The notes: a model not told the origin generated them from the sequence alone. A stretch of 64,000 bases of DNA from Pseudomonas sp. RIT288 (GCF_000631985.1 NZ_JFYN01000042.1:124001-188000), one strand, 5' to 3'. Shown: positions 43,970-53,178, counted from the first letter of the stretch. A program made the numbers and translations.

Positions 43970-44254
43970 TTAACCACCGCCGTTACCCCCACTGCTGCTA
44001 CCGGACGGTTGACCTGCAGGGCTGGGCTTGGAAGCAGAAGGCACCGGCCCATTGTCGGTCTTGCCACCATCACCACCTTTAGGCAGCGAATTGGCGTCCG
44101 GATCGGCATTGGTGGCAGGGGACGCCGGGTCGCGAGTCTGGCTGTTGCCGTCGTTCGCCGTTGGGGTCGGCGTTTCGCCGGCCGCGATCGCATACAGCGA
44201 ACTGCCGGACAGCAACGCCGCGAGGGTTAACACCGCGATTTTATGGTTCAGCAT
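43970..44254 (-). CDS. exported low-complexity hypothetical protein
   Basis: A 94-residue protein with a signal peptide (MLNHKIAVLTLAALLSGSSL, ending near AIAA). The mature part is rich in Gly, Ser, Pro, Asp and Asn and ends GSSSGGNGGG. Such regions are often disordered. No domain can be named. GGAAGAG lies upstream of the ATG. Confidence 0.6.
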   Translation of the reverse strand: MLNHKIAVLTLAALLSGSSLYAIAAGETPTPTANDGNSQTRDPASPATNADPDANSLPKGGDGGKTDNGPVPSASKPSPAGQPSGSSSGGNGGG

Positions 44255-44593
44255 GGTGGCTCTTCCTTTGCTGGGTGAGTTACAGCATTGGAAGAAGGGG
44301 TGTGGCGAACGTGCGGTGCGCCAGACGAATGGTTATTCCCTGAAAGACTCGCGCAATTTCGATATCTGAAAACTTCGTAGGAAAACACATCATGTGGCGA
44401 GGGAGCTTGCTCCCGCTCGGCTCCAAAACCGGCCATAACCTTGCAGCACTTCAGAACATTCACTTCTTGACTTCTAACGCCCCTGTAAGACGCGTCTGAG
44501 TTTCAAAAACAACGAAACTCTGCCTCTCGGCCTTGGCTTGAGTTGACAGTTACTCTGCAGACAAGACTAATTTCCTAATAAAGCAGAACATCC
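44255..44593. other. intergenic region before hcp with a single family C REP
   Basis: Contains one isolated REP, GTGGCGAGGGAGCTTGCTCC at about 44393-44415, without a partner. No gene, terminator or clear promoter box was recognised. The region probably holds the promoter of hcp, whose ribosome-binding site is weak (AAAGCAG). Confidence 0.5.
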
Positions 44594-45094
44594 ATGGCCA
44601 ATCACAGTTACATGACTATCACCGGAAACCGACAAGGACTGATCTCCGACGGATGTTCCGACACTAGTTCAATCGGCAACAAATGCCAGTTGGGCCACCT
44701 GGATGAAATCATGGTGCTGGCCTACTCACACAACATGACCGCCGGCAATAACGGTGGCGTTGGCGCCGACCGAGGCCAACACCTGCCAATCATGATTACC
44801 AAGAATATCGACAAATCCTCCCCGCTTCTGTCCGCCGCTCTTCACGAGCGCGAAGTGCTGGAATGCACAATATTTTTCTACCGAACCTCGCTCGCCGGCA
44901 CCCAAGACAAATATTTCAAAATCCACATAACCGGCGCCAAAGTCGCCCACATCAATCTTCAAGTTCCCCATGCCATTCACCTCAATGACGCACAACCACA
45001 GGAACTGGTGTCGTTCACTTATCGCGAAATCAGTTGGACGCACATTCAGGCGGGCACGTTCGGCTACAGCACGTGGGGAAATGACGATGAATGA
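44594..45094 (+). CDS. hcp: type VI secretion tube protein Hcp, orphan copy
   Basis: Hcp forms the hexameric rings of the type VI tube and chaperones small effectors. The 166-residue protein begins MANHSYMTITGNRQGLI and keeps the diagnostic CSDTSSIGNKCQLGHLDEIM, IMITKNIDKSSPLL and SWTHIQAGTFGYSTW. No other structural type VI genes are in the window, so this is an orphan hcp that must use machinery encoded elsewhere. It overlaps the downstream effector-like gene. Confidence 0.93.
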   Translation: MANHSYMTITGNRQGLISDGCSDTSSIGNKCQLGHLDEIMVLAYSHNMTAGNNGGVGADRGQHLPIMITKNIDKSSPLLSAALHEREVLECTIFFYRTSLAGTQDKYFKIHITGAKVAHINLQVPHAIHLNDAQPQELVSFTYREISWTHIQAGTFGYSTWGNDDE

Positions 45095-45770
45095 GGATTC
45101 GTGTGACATCAACGACGTTACCCGCGCCGCGTCGGAGCTGGTCGCGTTCGGCTGCCAGATCGGCGCCACGCAGTTGTACGACAGTTTTAGCCAGCTCAAA
45201 TTTGGCGAAATAGTGTCGTCTTATGCGAATGAGATTATTCGAGCGGTTGATGAAGGTGTCATTAGTGCCAAGCAAGGATTGCAGGAACTCAGGGACGAGT
45301 ATTCAGAGCTTTCTGCCAAGTCCATGTTTTATTTTCAGAATGGGCTGAGCATCGCTGCGGGAAGCATGCAACTTCAGGCTGGCGCCTTAGCGATTGGTGC
45401 CACCCGAGGCAAGGCTGGCGTTACGGGCATTGCCTTAATCGGGCACGGCGTCAACAACATTTACGAGGGTGTGGGAAACATTTACAACGGCTCTGACAAA
45501 CCAAGTGTTGTGGGCCCCATCAGGATGGGTTATCAGAAAGTTTTCGGCATCAGCAACGGTGATTTTACCTATTACACCGTAGATCTCTATCTGTCTATTC
45601 GAGGCATGATACATCTCGTCCGAAAGCCAGATTCGGTGCAATTTTTCAATAGAGACCCTATAAACTACGAACGGGCCCACAAGCAAATGGGAATACCAAC
45701 CTTAGCATTCGAAGCTTTAACTGACAGCTTCACGCTAAACTCAATTAAAGAATCAAGCCTTGAAAAGTAA
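45087..45770 (+). CDS. DUF4225-type protein, candidate Hcp-dependent effector
   Basis: A 227-residue protein whose start MNEDSCDINDV lies inside the end of hcp (8-base overlap; an ATG six bases earlier is also possible). The central block FYFQNGLSIAAGSMQLQAG and the run IGHGVNNIYEGVGNIY are typical of DUF4225 proteins, which are found with Hcp and Rhs genes. Coupled to hcp, it is a good candidate for a secreted toxin. The activity is unknown; hydrophobic Gly/Ala-rich stretches suggest a membrane target. Confidence 0.75.
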   Translation: MNEDSCDINDVTRAASELVAFGCQIGATQLYDSFSQLKFGEIVSSYANEIIRAVDEGVISAKQGLQELRDEYSELSAKSMFYFQNGLSIAAGSMQLQAGALAIGATRGKAGVTGIALIGHGVNNIYEGVGNIYNGSDKPSVVGPIRMGYQKVFGISNGDFTYYTVDLYLSIRGMIHLVRKPDSVQFFNRDPINYERAHKQMGIPTLAFEALTDSFTLNSIKESSLEK

Positions 45771-45786
45771 TCACACAACCGGCCCA

Positions 45787-46218
45787 CTAACAGCGAGAGC
45801 GAAACGAACGCTGAAAAAAGCTTAAATAGCAAAACACTCCAAAAAACAATACGAACAGAAAAAACACTATCACCCAGTACGAAACACCATTGAAAAAATC
45901 GAACCCCATCACAAAAGGAACAAAATAAATGGCCAATATCATAGACATAAAACTCATTTCGATTAACACCCATCGTAAATTATAGTGCTTTTTTTCGATC
46001 TTTCTCCCATCGAGCATATTGCGAGGCGATGGAACAGAAAAAGCAAAACCATACAAAGCAAATAGAACAAAAACAACCAAAATCACTACCCAGCCCAAGT
46101 CCTCCTCAAGCTCTATAAACTGACCAATACAGTTTACGACCATTACACTCCAGAAAAACGAAGAAGCAAGAATTAGACAATAAACACGAAAAAAACGCTG
46201 AAAATCTTTTAATTGCAC
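45787..46218 (-). CDS. four-helix membrane protein, candidate immunity protein
   Basis: A 143-residue A/T-rich protein with four clear hydrophobic segments (about residues 12-30, 42-62, 84-106 and 112-132). It ends 16 bases from the effector-like gene but lies on the opposite strand, which is unusual for an immunity gene. A membrane protein would fit a membrane-acting toxin. The role is inferred from position and type, not from any motif. Confidence 0.62.
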   Translation of the reverse strand: MQLKDFQRFFRVYCLILASSFFWSVMVVNCIGQFIELEEDLGWVVILVVFVLFALYGFAFSVPSPRNMLDGRKIEKKHYNLRWVLIEMSFMSMILAIYFVPFVMGFDFFNGVSYWVIVFFLFVLFFGVFCYLSFFQRSFRSRC

Positions 46219-46410
46219 AACCCGCCCCCCTCACATAGCTATAACACCAACAATCAAGCTCTACAGACAATCAAGAATGACGTCCGATCATTTACCACGC
46301 AATGTAAACATGCCAGAAGAGCCATAACATTCTTAGCCTCGTATCATCACGCACCAACTCAGAACCTTCCTACAAATAAAAACCCTGCCCCCTACAAACT
46401 TTTCATCCAC

Positions 46411-46443
46411 GAAAAAAAACCGACACCCAATAAAAGATGTCGG
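46411..46443 (-). terminator. terminator of the HTH-cupin regulator gene
   Basis: On the minus strand CCGACA, a 12-base loop and TGTCGG are followed by eight T. It lies 35 bases beyond the stop of the regulator gene. Confidence 0.78.
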
Positions 46444-46478
46444 ATTTATTTACAACGTACGCCTTATCTAAACAACGA

Positions 46479-47027
46479 TCAGAAGTTAGCCGGCGTATTC
46501 GCACTGATAATCTCAGCCTCATCCGCCCCAATATTCCGGAACTTATGCGGCAGTGTCGTCGGAAAATAATACCCATCCCCCGCATTCAACACGCTCACCT
46601 GGCCATCCACGGTCAACTCCACCGTGCCACGGGTTACCAACCCACACTCCTCGCCTTCCGCATGCACAATCGGCTCTTCCCCGGAACTGGCACCCGGTGC
46701 GTATTGTTCGCGCAGCAGGCGCATCTGGCGGCTTGGCACTGAAGCGCCGATCAGCAGCAGACGCAGGCCGTGGCGGCCGAGGTCGGGTTGTTCGTTGGCG
46801 CGGAAGACGTATTGGTGTTCGCGCGGGGGCTGGTCGAAGGTGAAGAAGTCGGCCAGGGACATCGGGATGCCTTCGAGCAGCTTTTTCAGCGAGCTGACGG
46901 AAGGACTGACACGATTCTGTTCGATCAGGGAGATGGTGGCATTGGTCACGCCGCTACGCCGGGCCAGCTCGCGCTGGGAGAGTTTGTAGCTTTCGCGTAC
47001 TAGTTTGAGTCGAGAACCCGTATCCAT
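46479..47027 (-). CDS. puuR: HTH-cupin transcriptional regulator, PuuR-like
   Basis: An XRE-type helix-turn-helix (residues about 5-60, LSQRELARRSGVTNATISLI) joined to a C-terminal cupin (from about residue 105, with EEPIVHAEGEECGLVTRGTV and GDGYYFPTTLPHKFRN). The 182-residue architecture matches PuuR, the repressor of putrescine catabolism. It lies beside puuB, puuC, puuA and puuD, so I expect it to respond to polyamines. The symbol is given by architecture and context. Confidence 0.85.
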   Translation of the reverse strand: MDTGSRLKLVRESYKLSQRELARRSGVTNATISLIEQNRVSPSVSSLKKLLEGIPMSLADFFTFDQPPREHQYVFRANEQPDLGRHGLRLLLIGASVPSRQMRLLREQYAPGASSGEEPIVHAEGEECGLVTRGTVELTVDGQVSVLNAGDGYYFPTTLPHKFRNIGADEAEIISANTPANF

Positions 47028-47218
47028 GACAGCCTTATGTGAGAACGACTTAAGGGCGATGGGGGTGGGTGGCGGGTGACGCGCCGAGGGCGCGGATCAC
47101 GTTGCTCCCGTGTCCCGGAACCGTGAAAGGCGGCTATTAAATCACGTTTGCAGGTGTTGCTCAGCAGGTTCGATGGACGGTGGAGCAAAAGTCCTTGTTG
47201 CCTTGGTAATACAGTCAC

Positions 47219-47309
47219 TGTAGGAGCGAGCCTGCTCGCGAAAGCGGTGTGTCAGTCGACATGGAGGTTGGTTGATATGGCCTCTTCGCGAGCAGGCTCG
47301 CTCCTACAG
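47219..47309. repeat. REPIN, family B
   Basis: Good inverted pair based on GTAGGAGCGAGCCTGCTCGC. It lies in the 550-base gap between the puuR-like regulator and puuB, which otherwise holds no gene. Confidence 0.88.
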
Positions 47310-47397
47310 TTGGAGCTCTTTTGTGTCAGTTGGCTTTGTGAAGTTTGTCAGGCCGTCATCGCTGGCAAGCCAGACTCCCGCAGGGTTCGCGGTGTTT

Positions 47398-47516
47398 CTG
47401 TGGGAGTGATGATGCCTGTACTGGCGCCATTGCGAGCAGGCTCACTCCTACAGTGGGCACGTTGGTGTTTCTGTGGGATTGAGGGTGCCTCATCGCTGGC
47501 AGGCCAGCTCCCACAT
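47398..47516. repeat. degenerate family B REP cluster
   Basis: Three partly decayed REP arms (TGGGAGTGATGATGCCTG, GCGAGCAGGCTCACTCC, and one pair TCATCGCTGGCAGGCCAGC) in the same gap. Together with the previous unit they fill most of the gap between the regulator gene and puuB. Confidence 0.7.
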
Positions 47517-47581
47517 TTTGAGCTTTGGTGTTTCAGGTAAAAAACCGGCGGGGTCCTGGGGGCCGCCGCCGGGGAGGTAAC

Positions 47582-48865
47582 CTAGATGCCGAAGCGATCG
47601 CGCAGCGAGTAGTAGACGGCGCCGAGGGCGGTCAATGGGGCGGAGAAGGTGCGGCCGCCGATCATTGGCATGTGAGGCAGCGAGGCGAAGGCGTCGAAGC
47701 GTTCGGCGTCGCCGCGGATCATTTCCGAGATCAGTTTGCCGGCCAGGTGCGAGCAGGTGACGCCGTGACCGCTGTAGCCCTGCATGTAGTAGGCGTTTTT
47801 CTCGATGCGACCGAACTGCGGCATGCGTGACATGGTCAGCAGGAAGTTGCCGGTCCAGCGGTAGTCGATTTTCACGTCCTTGAGCTGCGGGAAGGTCTTG
47901 AGGATCTTCGGCCGGATCAGTTGTTCGATGTCGTCCGGTTCCCGCGCGCCGTAGACCACGCCGCCGCCGTACAGCAGGCGGTTGTCGGCGGTCAGACGGT
48001 AGTAATCCAGCAGGTAGTTGCAGTCTTCGACGCAATAGTTGTTGGTGATCAGGCTGCGTGCCTGCTTCTCGGTCAGCGGTTCGGTGACGACGATCTGCGA
48101 GCCGCACGGCATGCTTTTCGCGGTCACACGGTTGTCCAGACCTTGCGGCAGGTAGGCGTTGCCGGCGATCAGCAGGTACTTGGCGCGCACCTGGCCTGTG
48201 GCGGTGCGCACCACGTTAGGCTCGCCGTATTTGATTTCCACGGCAGCCGACTGCTCGTAGATCTTGCCGCCCAGACGCACGATGGCCGCGGCTTCACCGA
48301 GGGCCAGGTTCAGCGGGTGAACGTGGCCGCCCTGCAGGTCCAGCAGGCCGCCAACGTAGGCGTCGGAGCCGATTTCGCGACGAATGTCAGCGGCGTCGAG
48401 CATCTTCAGGTTCTTGTTGCCGTAACGCTCCCAACTGCGCTTCTGCTCGGCCAGACCGTTGAGCTGTTTCTTGTTCATCGCTGCGAAAATGCCGCCCGGG
48501 CGGTAGTCGCATTTGATGTCGTATTCCTTGATGCGCGAACGGATGATGTCGGCGCCCTCGAAGATCATGCTGCCGAGGATTTGCGCGGTCTTGTCGCCGT
48601 AGCGCTCTTCGATCACATCGACGTCGCGACTGTAGGAATTGACCAGTTGCCCGCCATTGCGACCGCTGGCGCCATAGCCGACTTTCGCCGCTTCCAGCAC
48701 CGTGACTTTATAACCGGCTTCGGTGAGGAACAGTGCCGAGGACAGGCCGGTGTAGCCGGCGCCAATGATGCAGACATCACACTCGACCGACTCTTCAAGG
48801 GTCGGGAAGTCGATGACTTCGTTGCGCGTGGCGGCGTAGTAGCTGTTGACGTGTTGTTGTTTCAT
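47582..48865 (-). CDS. puuB: gamma-glutamylputrescine oxidase (PuuB family), copy 2
   Basis: DAO-type flavoenzyme (427 residues) that oxidises gamma-glutamylputrescine to the aldehyde. From MKQQHVNSYYAATRN it has the FAD fold CIIGAGYTGLSSALFL, the GYGASGRNGGQLV motif and a late MQGYSGHGVTCSHLAG. GGAGAA lies eight bases before the ATG. It follows puuC by 51 bases on the same strand. It is clearly a paralogue of the oxidase at 31866-33149. Confidence 0.92.
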   Translation of the reverse strand: MKQQHVNSYYAATRNEVIDFPTLEESVECDVCIIGAGYTGLSSALFLTEAGYKVTVLEAAKVGYGASGRNGGQLVNSYSRDVDVIEERYGDKTAQILGSMIFEGADIIRSRIKEYDIKCDYRPGGIFAAMNKKQLNGLAEQKRSWERYGNKNLKMLDAADIRREIGSDAYVGGLLDLQGGHVHPLNLALGEAAAIVRLGGKIYEQSAAVEIKYGEPNVVRTATGQVRAKYLLIAGNAYLPQGLDNRVTAKSMPCGSQIVVTEPLTEKQARSLITNNYCVEDCNYLLDYYRLTADNRLLYGGGVVYGAREPDDIEQLIRPKILKTFPQLKDVKIDYRWTGNFLLTMSRMPQFGRIEKNAYYMQGYSGHGVTCSHLAGKLISEMIRGDAERFDAFASLPHMPMIGGRTFSAPLTALGAVYYSLRDRFGI

Positions 48866-48916
48866 TTTATTGTTCTCCGAGGGTCGCCCATCAAAGGCGA
48901 CCACCGCTGTAGAAAA

Positions 48917-50407
48917 TCAGAGCTTGATCCAGGTCGCTTTCAGCTCGGTGTACTTGTCGAACGCGTGCAGCGATTTGTCGCGACCGTTGCCCGACTGTTT
49001 GAAGCCACCGAACGGTGCAGTCATGTCGCCGCCGTCGTACTGGTTGACCCACACGCTGCCGGCACGCAGGCCACGGGCGAAGGTGTGCGCTTTGCTCAGG
49101 TTGCTGGTCCAGACGCCGGCAGCGAGGCCGAAGATGCTGTCATTGGCGATCTGCAGCGCCTCTTCAACGGTGTCGAAGGTGATCAGCGACAGCACCGGGC
49201 CGAAGATTTCTTCGCGGGCGATAGTCATCGCATTGGTCACGCCATCGAAGATCGCCGGTTGCACATACAAGCCACCGGTTTCTTCGAGGGTGCGCTGGCC
49301 GCCGGCAATCAGCTCGGCACCCTGCTCACGGCCGAGGCTGATATAGCGCAGCACGTTGTCCAGTTGACGCTGATCCACCACCGCGCCGACGGTGGTCGCA
49401 GGATCGAGGGCATGTCCCGGTTTCCACGCTTGCAGCGCTTCTACCAGCAGCGGAATGAATTGCTCGCGGATCGAACGCTCAACCAGCAAACGCGAACCGG
49501 CGGTGCAGACTTCGCCCTGGTTGAAGGCGATGGCGCCGGCCGCAGCCTGGGCTGCCGCGCGCAAGTCCGGGGCGTCGACAAACACCACGTTCGGGCTCTT
49601 GCCACCGGCTTCGAGCCAGACGCGTTTCATGTTGCTTTGCCCGGCATAAATCATCAGCTGTTTGGCAATCGCCGTGGAACCAGTGAAGGCCAGCACGTCG
49701 ACGTCCATGTGCAGCGCCAGCGCCTTGCCGACGGTGTGGCCGAAGCCCGGCAACACGTTGAACACGCCTTTCGGAATACCCGCGTCCAGCGCGAGCTGGG
49801 CGATGCGGATAGCGGTCAGCGGCGACTTTTCCGATGGTTTGAGAATGAACGAGTTACCCGCCGCCAGCGCAGGGGCGAACTTCCAACTGGCCATGATCAG
49901 CGGGAAGTTCCACGGCACGATCGCGGCGACTACGCCGGATGGCTCGCGGGTCACCAGGCCGAGTTGGTCGTGCGGGGTGGGGGCGACTTCGTCGTAGATC
50001 TTGTCGATCGCTTCGGCGCTCCAGCGGATCGCGTTGGCGGTCGCCGGGATGTCGATGCTCATCGAGTCGCTGATCGGTTTACCCATGTCGAGGGTTTCCA
50101 GCAGCGCCAGTTCTTCCTGGTGTTGCAGGATCAGATCGGCGAAGCGGATCAGGATGCGTTTGCGCTCGGCCGGGGCCTTGCGCGCCCACACGCCGGAGTT
50201 GAACGACTGACGGGCGACTTCGACGGCGAGGTTGGCGTCGGCTTCATCGGTGCTGGCCACGGAGGCGAGGAAACGGCCGTCGACGGGGCTCAGGCATTCG
50301 AAGGTAGCGCCGCTGATCGCCGGACGGTATTCACCGTTGATGAACGCGCGGGATTCGATGCTCAGGGACTGGAAGCGTTGTTCCCAGTCGTTGCGGGTGG
50401 TGGTCAT
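48917..50407 (-). CDS. puuC: gamma-glutamyl-gamma-aminobutyraldehyde dehydrogenase
   Basis: NAD(P)-dependent aldehyde dehydrogenase, 496 residues from MTTTRNDWEQRF. Catalytic residues are visible: C301 in FNQGEVCTAGSRL and the general base E266 in WLEAGGKSPN; the cofactor stretch FTGSTAIAKQL is also present. The frame is open further upstream only through a REPIN, so the ATG at 50407 is chosen. It takes the aldehyde from PuuB to gamma-glutamyl-GABA. Part of a puuA-puuC-puuB group. Confidence 0.93.
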   Translation of the reverse strand: MTTTRNDWEQRFQSLSIESRAFINGEYRPAISGATFECLSPVDGRFLASVASTDEADANLAVEVARQSFNSGVWARKAPAERKRILIRFADLILQHQEELALLETLDMGKPISDSMSIDIPATANAIRWSAEAIDKIYDEVAPTPHDQLGLVTREPSGVVAAIVPWNFPLIMASWKFAPALAAGNSFILKPSEKSPLTAIRIAQLALDAGIPKGVFNVLPGFGHTVGKALALHMDVDVLAFTGSTAIAKQLMIYAGQSNMKRVWLEAGGKSPNVVFVDAPDLRAAAQAAAGAIAFNQGEVCTAGSRLLVERSIREQFIPLLVEALQAWKPGHALDPATTVGAVVDQRQLDNVLRYISLGREQGAELIAGGQRTLEETGGLYVQPAIFDGVTNAMTIAREEIFGPVLSLITFDTVEEALQIANDSIFGLAAGVWTSNLSKAHTFARGLRAGSVWVNQYDGGDMTAPFGGFKQSGNGRDKSLHAFDKYTELKATWIKL

Positions 50408-50456
50408 TGTTGTGGCTCGACAAGGGGATTGGGGGGGGCGATCTGGTAATACGATC

Positions 50457-50549
50457 CCCTGTAGGAGCTGCCGCAGGCTGCGATCTTTTGATCTTGTTTT
50501 TCCAGGATCAAGATCAAAAAGATCGCAACCTTCGGCAGCTCCTGCAGGG
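50457..50549. repeat. REPIN, family A, between puuA and puuC
   Basis: Inverted pair with a few mismatches in the left arm. It lies in the middle of the puuA-puuC-puuB group and would form a stable mRNA hairpin there. Confidence 0.86.
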
Positions 50550-50591
50550 AATGGTGGTGAGACAGTCACCAGCCATTACGGCGGATGGTCG

Positions 50592-51968
50592 TTACACCGT
50601 ATGCAGATACCAGTTGTACTCAAGATCGGAGATCGAGTTCTCGAACTCGGCCAGCTCGCTTTCCTTGCACGCGACGAATACGTCGATGTACATCGGGTCG
50701 ATGTACTTGGCCATGACTTCGCTGTCGTCCAGCTCGCGCAACGCGTCGCGCAGGTTGTTCGGCAGGCTCTGTTCGTTCTGCTCGTAGCTGTTGCCTTCAA
50801 CCGGCGAGCCTGGCTCGATCTGGTTGGTCAGACCGTGGTGAATACCGGCCAGCACCGAAGCCATCAGCAGGTACGGGTTGGCGTCGGCGCCCGCCACGCG
50901 GTGCTCGATGCGCACGGCGTCGGCCGAACCGGTCGGCACACGTACCGCCACGGTGCGGTTGTCGATGCCCCAGCTCGGCGAATTCGGCACGTAGAACTGC
51001 GCGCCGAAACGACGGTACGAGTTGACGTTCGGGCAAAGGAAAGCCATTTGCGCAGGCAGGGTCTCCAGCACACCGCCGATCGCATGTCGCAGCGCGGCGT
51101 TCTGCTCGGGATCCTCGCTGGCGAAGATGTTGTTGCCTTCTTTGTCCAGGATCGAAATGTGTACGTGCAGGCCGTTGCCCGCCTGGCCCGGATACGGCTT
51201 GGCCATGAAGGTGGTGTCCATCTCGTGGTCATAGGCGATGTTCTTCACCAGACGCTTGAGCAGCACCGCGTAGTCGCAGGCCTTGATCGGGTCGGAGACG
51301 TGATGCAGGTTGACTTCGAACTGCGCCGGGGCGCTTTCCTTGACGATCGCGTCAGCCGGGATGCCCTGCTCTTTCGCGCCTTCAAGGATGTCTTGCAGGC
51401 AGTCGACGTATTCATCGAGATCGTCGATCAGGTACACCTGAGTCGACACCGGGCGCTTGCCGGAGACTGGCGAACGTGGCGACTGCGGACGGCCGTTCAC
51501 GTTGTCCTGGTCGATCAGGTAGAACTCCAGTTCGAACGCGGCGCAGATGGTCAGGCCCAGTTCGTCGAACTTGCGCACCACGTTGGCCAGCACTTCACGC
51601 GGGTCGGCGAAGAACGGCTCGCCTTCGATCTCGTGCATGGTCATCAGCAGTTGTGCGGTTGGGCGCTTCTGCCACGGCTCGATGCTCAGGGTGCCCGGAA
51701 TCGGGTAGCAGATGCGGTCGGCGTCGCCGATGTCCAGACCCAGGCCGGTGCTTTCCACCGTGGAGCCATTGATGTCGAGAGCGAAGAGCGAGGCCGGCAG
51801 GTTGATGCCTTTCTCGTAAACCTTGTGAAGACTGGTGCGCTCGATGCGCTTGCCGCGCACCACACCGTTCATATCCGCAATCAGAAGGTCGACGTACAAA
51901 ACCTCAGGATGTTTCTTAAGGAATGCGTTTGCTTCGTTGAGTTGAACGGCACGCAGAGGGACCGACAT
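50592..51968 (-). CDS. puuA: gamma-glutamylputrescine synthetase (glutamine synthetase family), copy 2
   Basis: Ligates glutamate to putrescine with ATP, the first step of the Puu route (SpuB in Pseudomonas). The 458-residue protein has the glutamine synthetase landmarks FELEFYLID, GNGLHVHISI, NVNSYRRFGA, NRTVAVRVPTG and the late AGADANPYLLMASVLAGI. It starts the minus-strand polyamine operon and faces puuD across a 282-base divergent promoter region. Confidence 0.92.
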   Translation of the reverse strand: MSVPLRAVQLNEANAFLKKHPEVLYVDLLIADMNGVVRGKRIERTSLHKVYEKGINLPASLFALDINGSTVESTGLGLDIGDADRICYPIPGTLSIEPWQKRPTAQLLMTMHEIEGEPFFADPREVLANVVRKFDELGLTICAAFELEFYLIDQDNVNGRPQSPRSPVSGKRPVSTQVYLIDDLDEYVDCLQDILEGAKEQGIPADAIVKESAPAQFEVNLHHVSDPIKACDYAVLLKRLVKNIAYDHEMDTTFMAKPYPGQAGNGLHVHISILDKEGNNIFASEDPEQNAALRHAIGGVLETLPAQMAFLCPNVNSYRRFGAQFYVPNSPSWGIDNRTVAVRVPTGSADAVRIEHRVAGADANPYLLMASVLAGIHHGLTNQIEPGSPVEGNSYEQNEQSLPNNLRDALRELDDSEVMAKYIDPMYIDVFVACKESELAEFENSISDLEYNWYLHTV

Positions 51969-51984
51969 GATGCACCTATTTAGC

Positions 51985-52191
51985 TGTTAATTATTATGTT
52001 CACCGCTGTTTCGCCGAGCCAGTCAATCCGAAAGGCAAAGTGAAGTCAATAGCGAACAGCTGGCCGCTCAGCGTTTATTTTTCGGGCTTTTTTTAACACT
52101 CGAGTGCCAATGCAGGCGCCATAAGGCCTGAAATCATGAAGATTGCATGAGCGGCGTTTAGAATTTTTTACATGGCAGTTGTTAATTAAAA
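51985..52191. promoter_or_regulatory. divergent puuA/puuD promoter region with paired motifs
   Basis: Two copies of TGTTAATTA occur: at 51985-51993, beside the puuA start, and at 52180-52188, beside the puuD start. Between them lies a perfect palindrome, CACTCGAGTG (52097-52106). These are candidate operators for the linked PuuR-like regulator. The motif does not match the E. coli PuuR site as I know it, so the assignment is tentative. Confidence 0.45.
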
Positions 52192-52250
52192 TCAACGAGG
52201 CTAAGCTCCGGAAAAGCTCGTTCAAGTGTCAAACTTCGAGGTGAATAAAA

Positions 52251-53012
52251 ATGGCATTCAAGCCATTGATCGGCGTTACTGCGTGCGTCAAACAGATTGG
52301 CCTGCACCCCTATCACATCAGCGGCGACAAGTACGTACGTGCTGTCAGCGTTGGCGCTCAGGGTCTTCCAGTGGTCATTCCTTCCCTTGGCAAACTGACT
52401 GAAATCGAAGACCTGCTCGGTCAACTCGATGGTCTGTTGCTGACCGGCTCGCCCTCGAACGTGGAACCCTTCCACTATCAAGGCCCGGACAGCGAACCCG
52501 GTACGGATCACGATCCGGCGCGGGACGCCACCACCCTTCCTTTATTACGTGCAGCCATCGCGGCGGGCGTTCCGGTACTCGGCATTTGCCGTGGCTTTCA
52601 GGAAATGAACGTGGCGTTCGGCGGCAGCCTGCACCAGAAGGTGCACGAGCTGCCGGGCATGCTCGATCACCGTGAAGCCGATAGCCCGGACGTGGCCGTG
52701 CAGTACGCACCGGCACATGCCGTGAGCGTGCTGGCGGGTGGCGTGTTCGAAGCGCTGGCGTTGCCGGGCGAGTTCCAGGTCAACTCGATTCACAGCCAGG
52801 GCATCGACCGCCTCGCGCCCGGCCTGCGTGCCGAAGCGGTGGCGCCGGACGGCCTGATCGAGGCGATCTCGGTTGAGCACAGCCCGACCTTCGCCCTCGG
52901 CGTGCAATGGCATCCGGAATGGCAGGTGCTGGACAACCCGAACTACCTGAAGATTTTCCAGGCGTTCGGCGAGGCCTGCCGGCAACGTGCGGCGCGACGC
53001 AACCAGCGCTGA
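52251..53012 (+). CDS. puuD: gamma-glutamyl-gamma-aminobutyrate hydrolase
   Basis: Class I glutamine-amidotransferase-like hydrolase (253 residues) that releases GABA from gamma-glutamyl-GABA, the last Puu step (SpuA in Pseudomonas). The catalytic triad is visible as C113 in LGICRGFQE and H221 with E223 in GVQWHPEWQ. It is divergent from puuA and lies upstream of the pot transport genes on the plus strand. Confidence 0.93.
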   Translation: MAFKPLIGVTACVKQIGLHPYHISGDKYVRAVSVGAQGLPVVIPSLGKLTEIEDLLGQLDGLLLTGSPSNVEPFHYQGPDSEPGTDHDPARDATTLPLLRAAIAAGVPVLGICRGFQEMNVAFGGSLHQKVHELPGMLDHREADSPDVAVQYAPAHAVSVLAGGVFEALALPGEFQVNSIHSQGIDRLAPGLRAEAVAPDGLIEAISVEHSPTFALGVQWHPEWQVLDNPNYLKIFQAFGEACRQRAARRNQR

Positions 53013-53178
53013 TTCAACCCAGGATTTCAAAACTGTTTACTGCCCCCACGGGGTCGGCGGCGGCGCGTGCGCGCATCCGTCATCCGTGAAAACAACAAAC
53101 CGTAATAACAACAAGTACGACCCAGGCAGCCAGGACGGCGGCGCCGACCAGGTCAGGGTAACCCGCAGCAAATGCGAT

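Noticed and set aside
50408..50569. N-terminal extension of puuC
   Set aside because: It is translated from a REPIN, and the conserved protein starts at 50407.
51985..51999. E. coli-type PuuR operator
   Set aside because: The bases resemble it only partly and in a different order; listed only as a candidate operator of unknown type.
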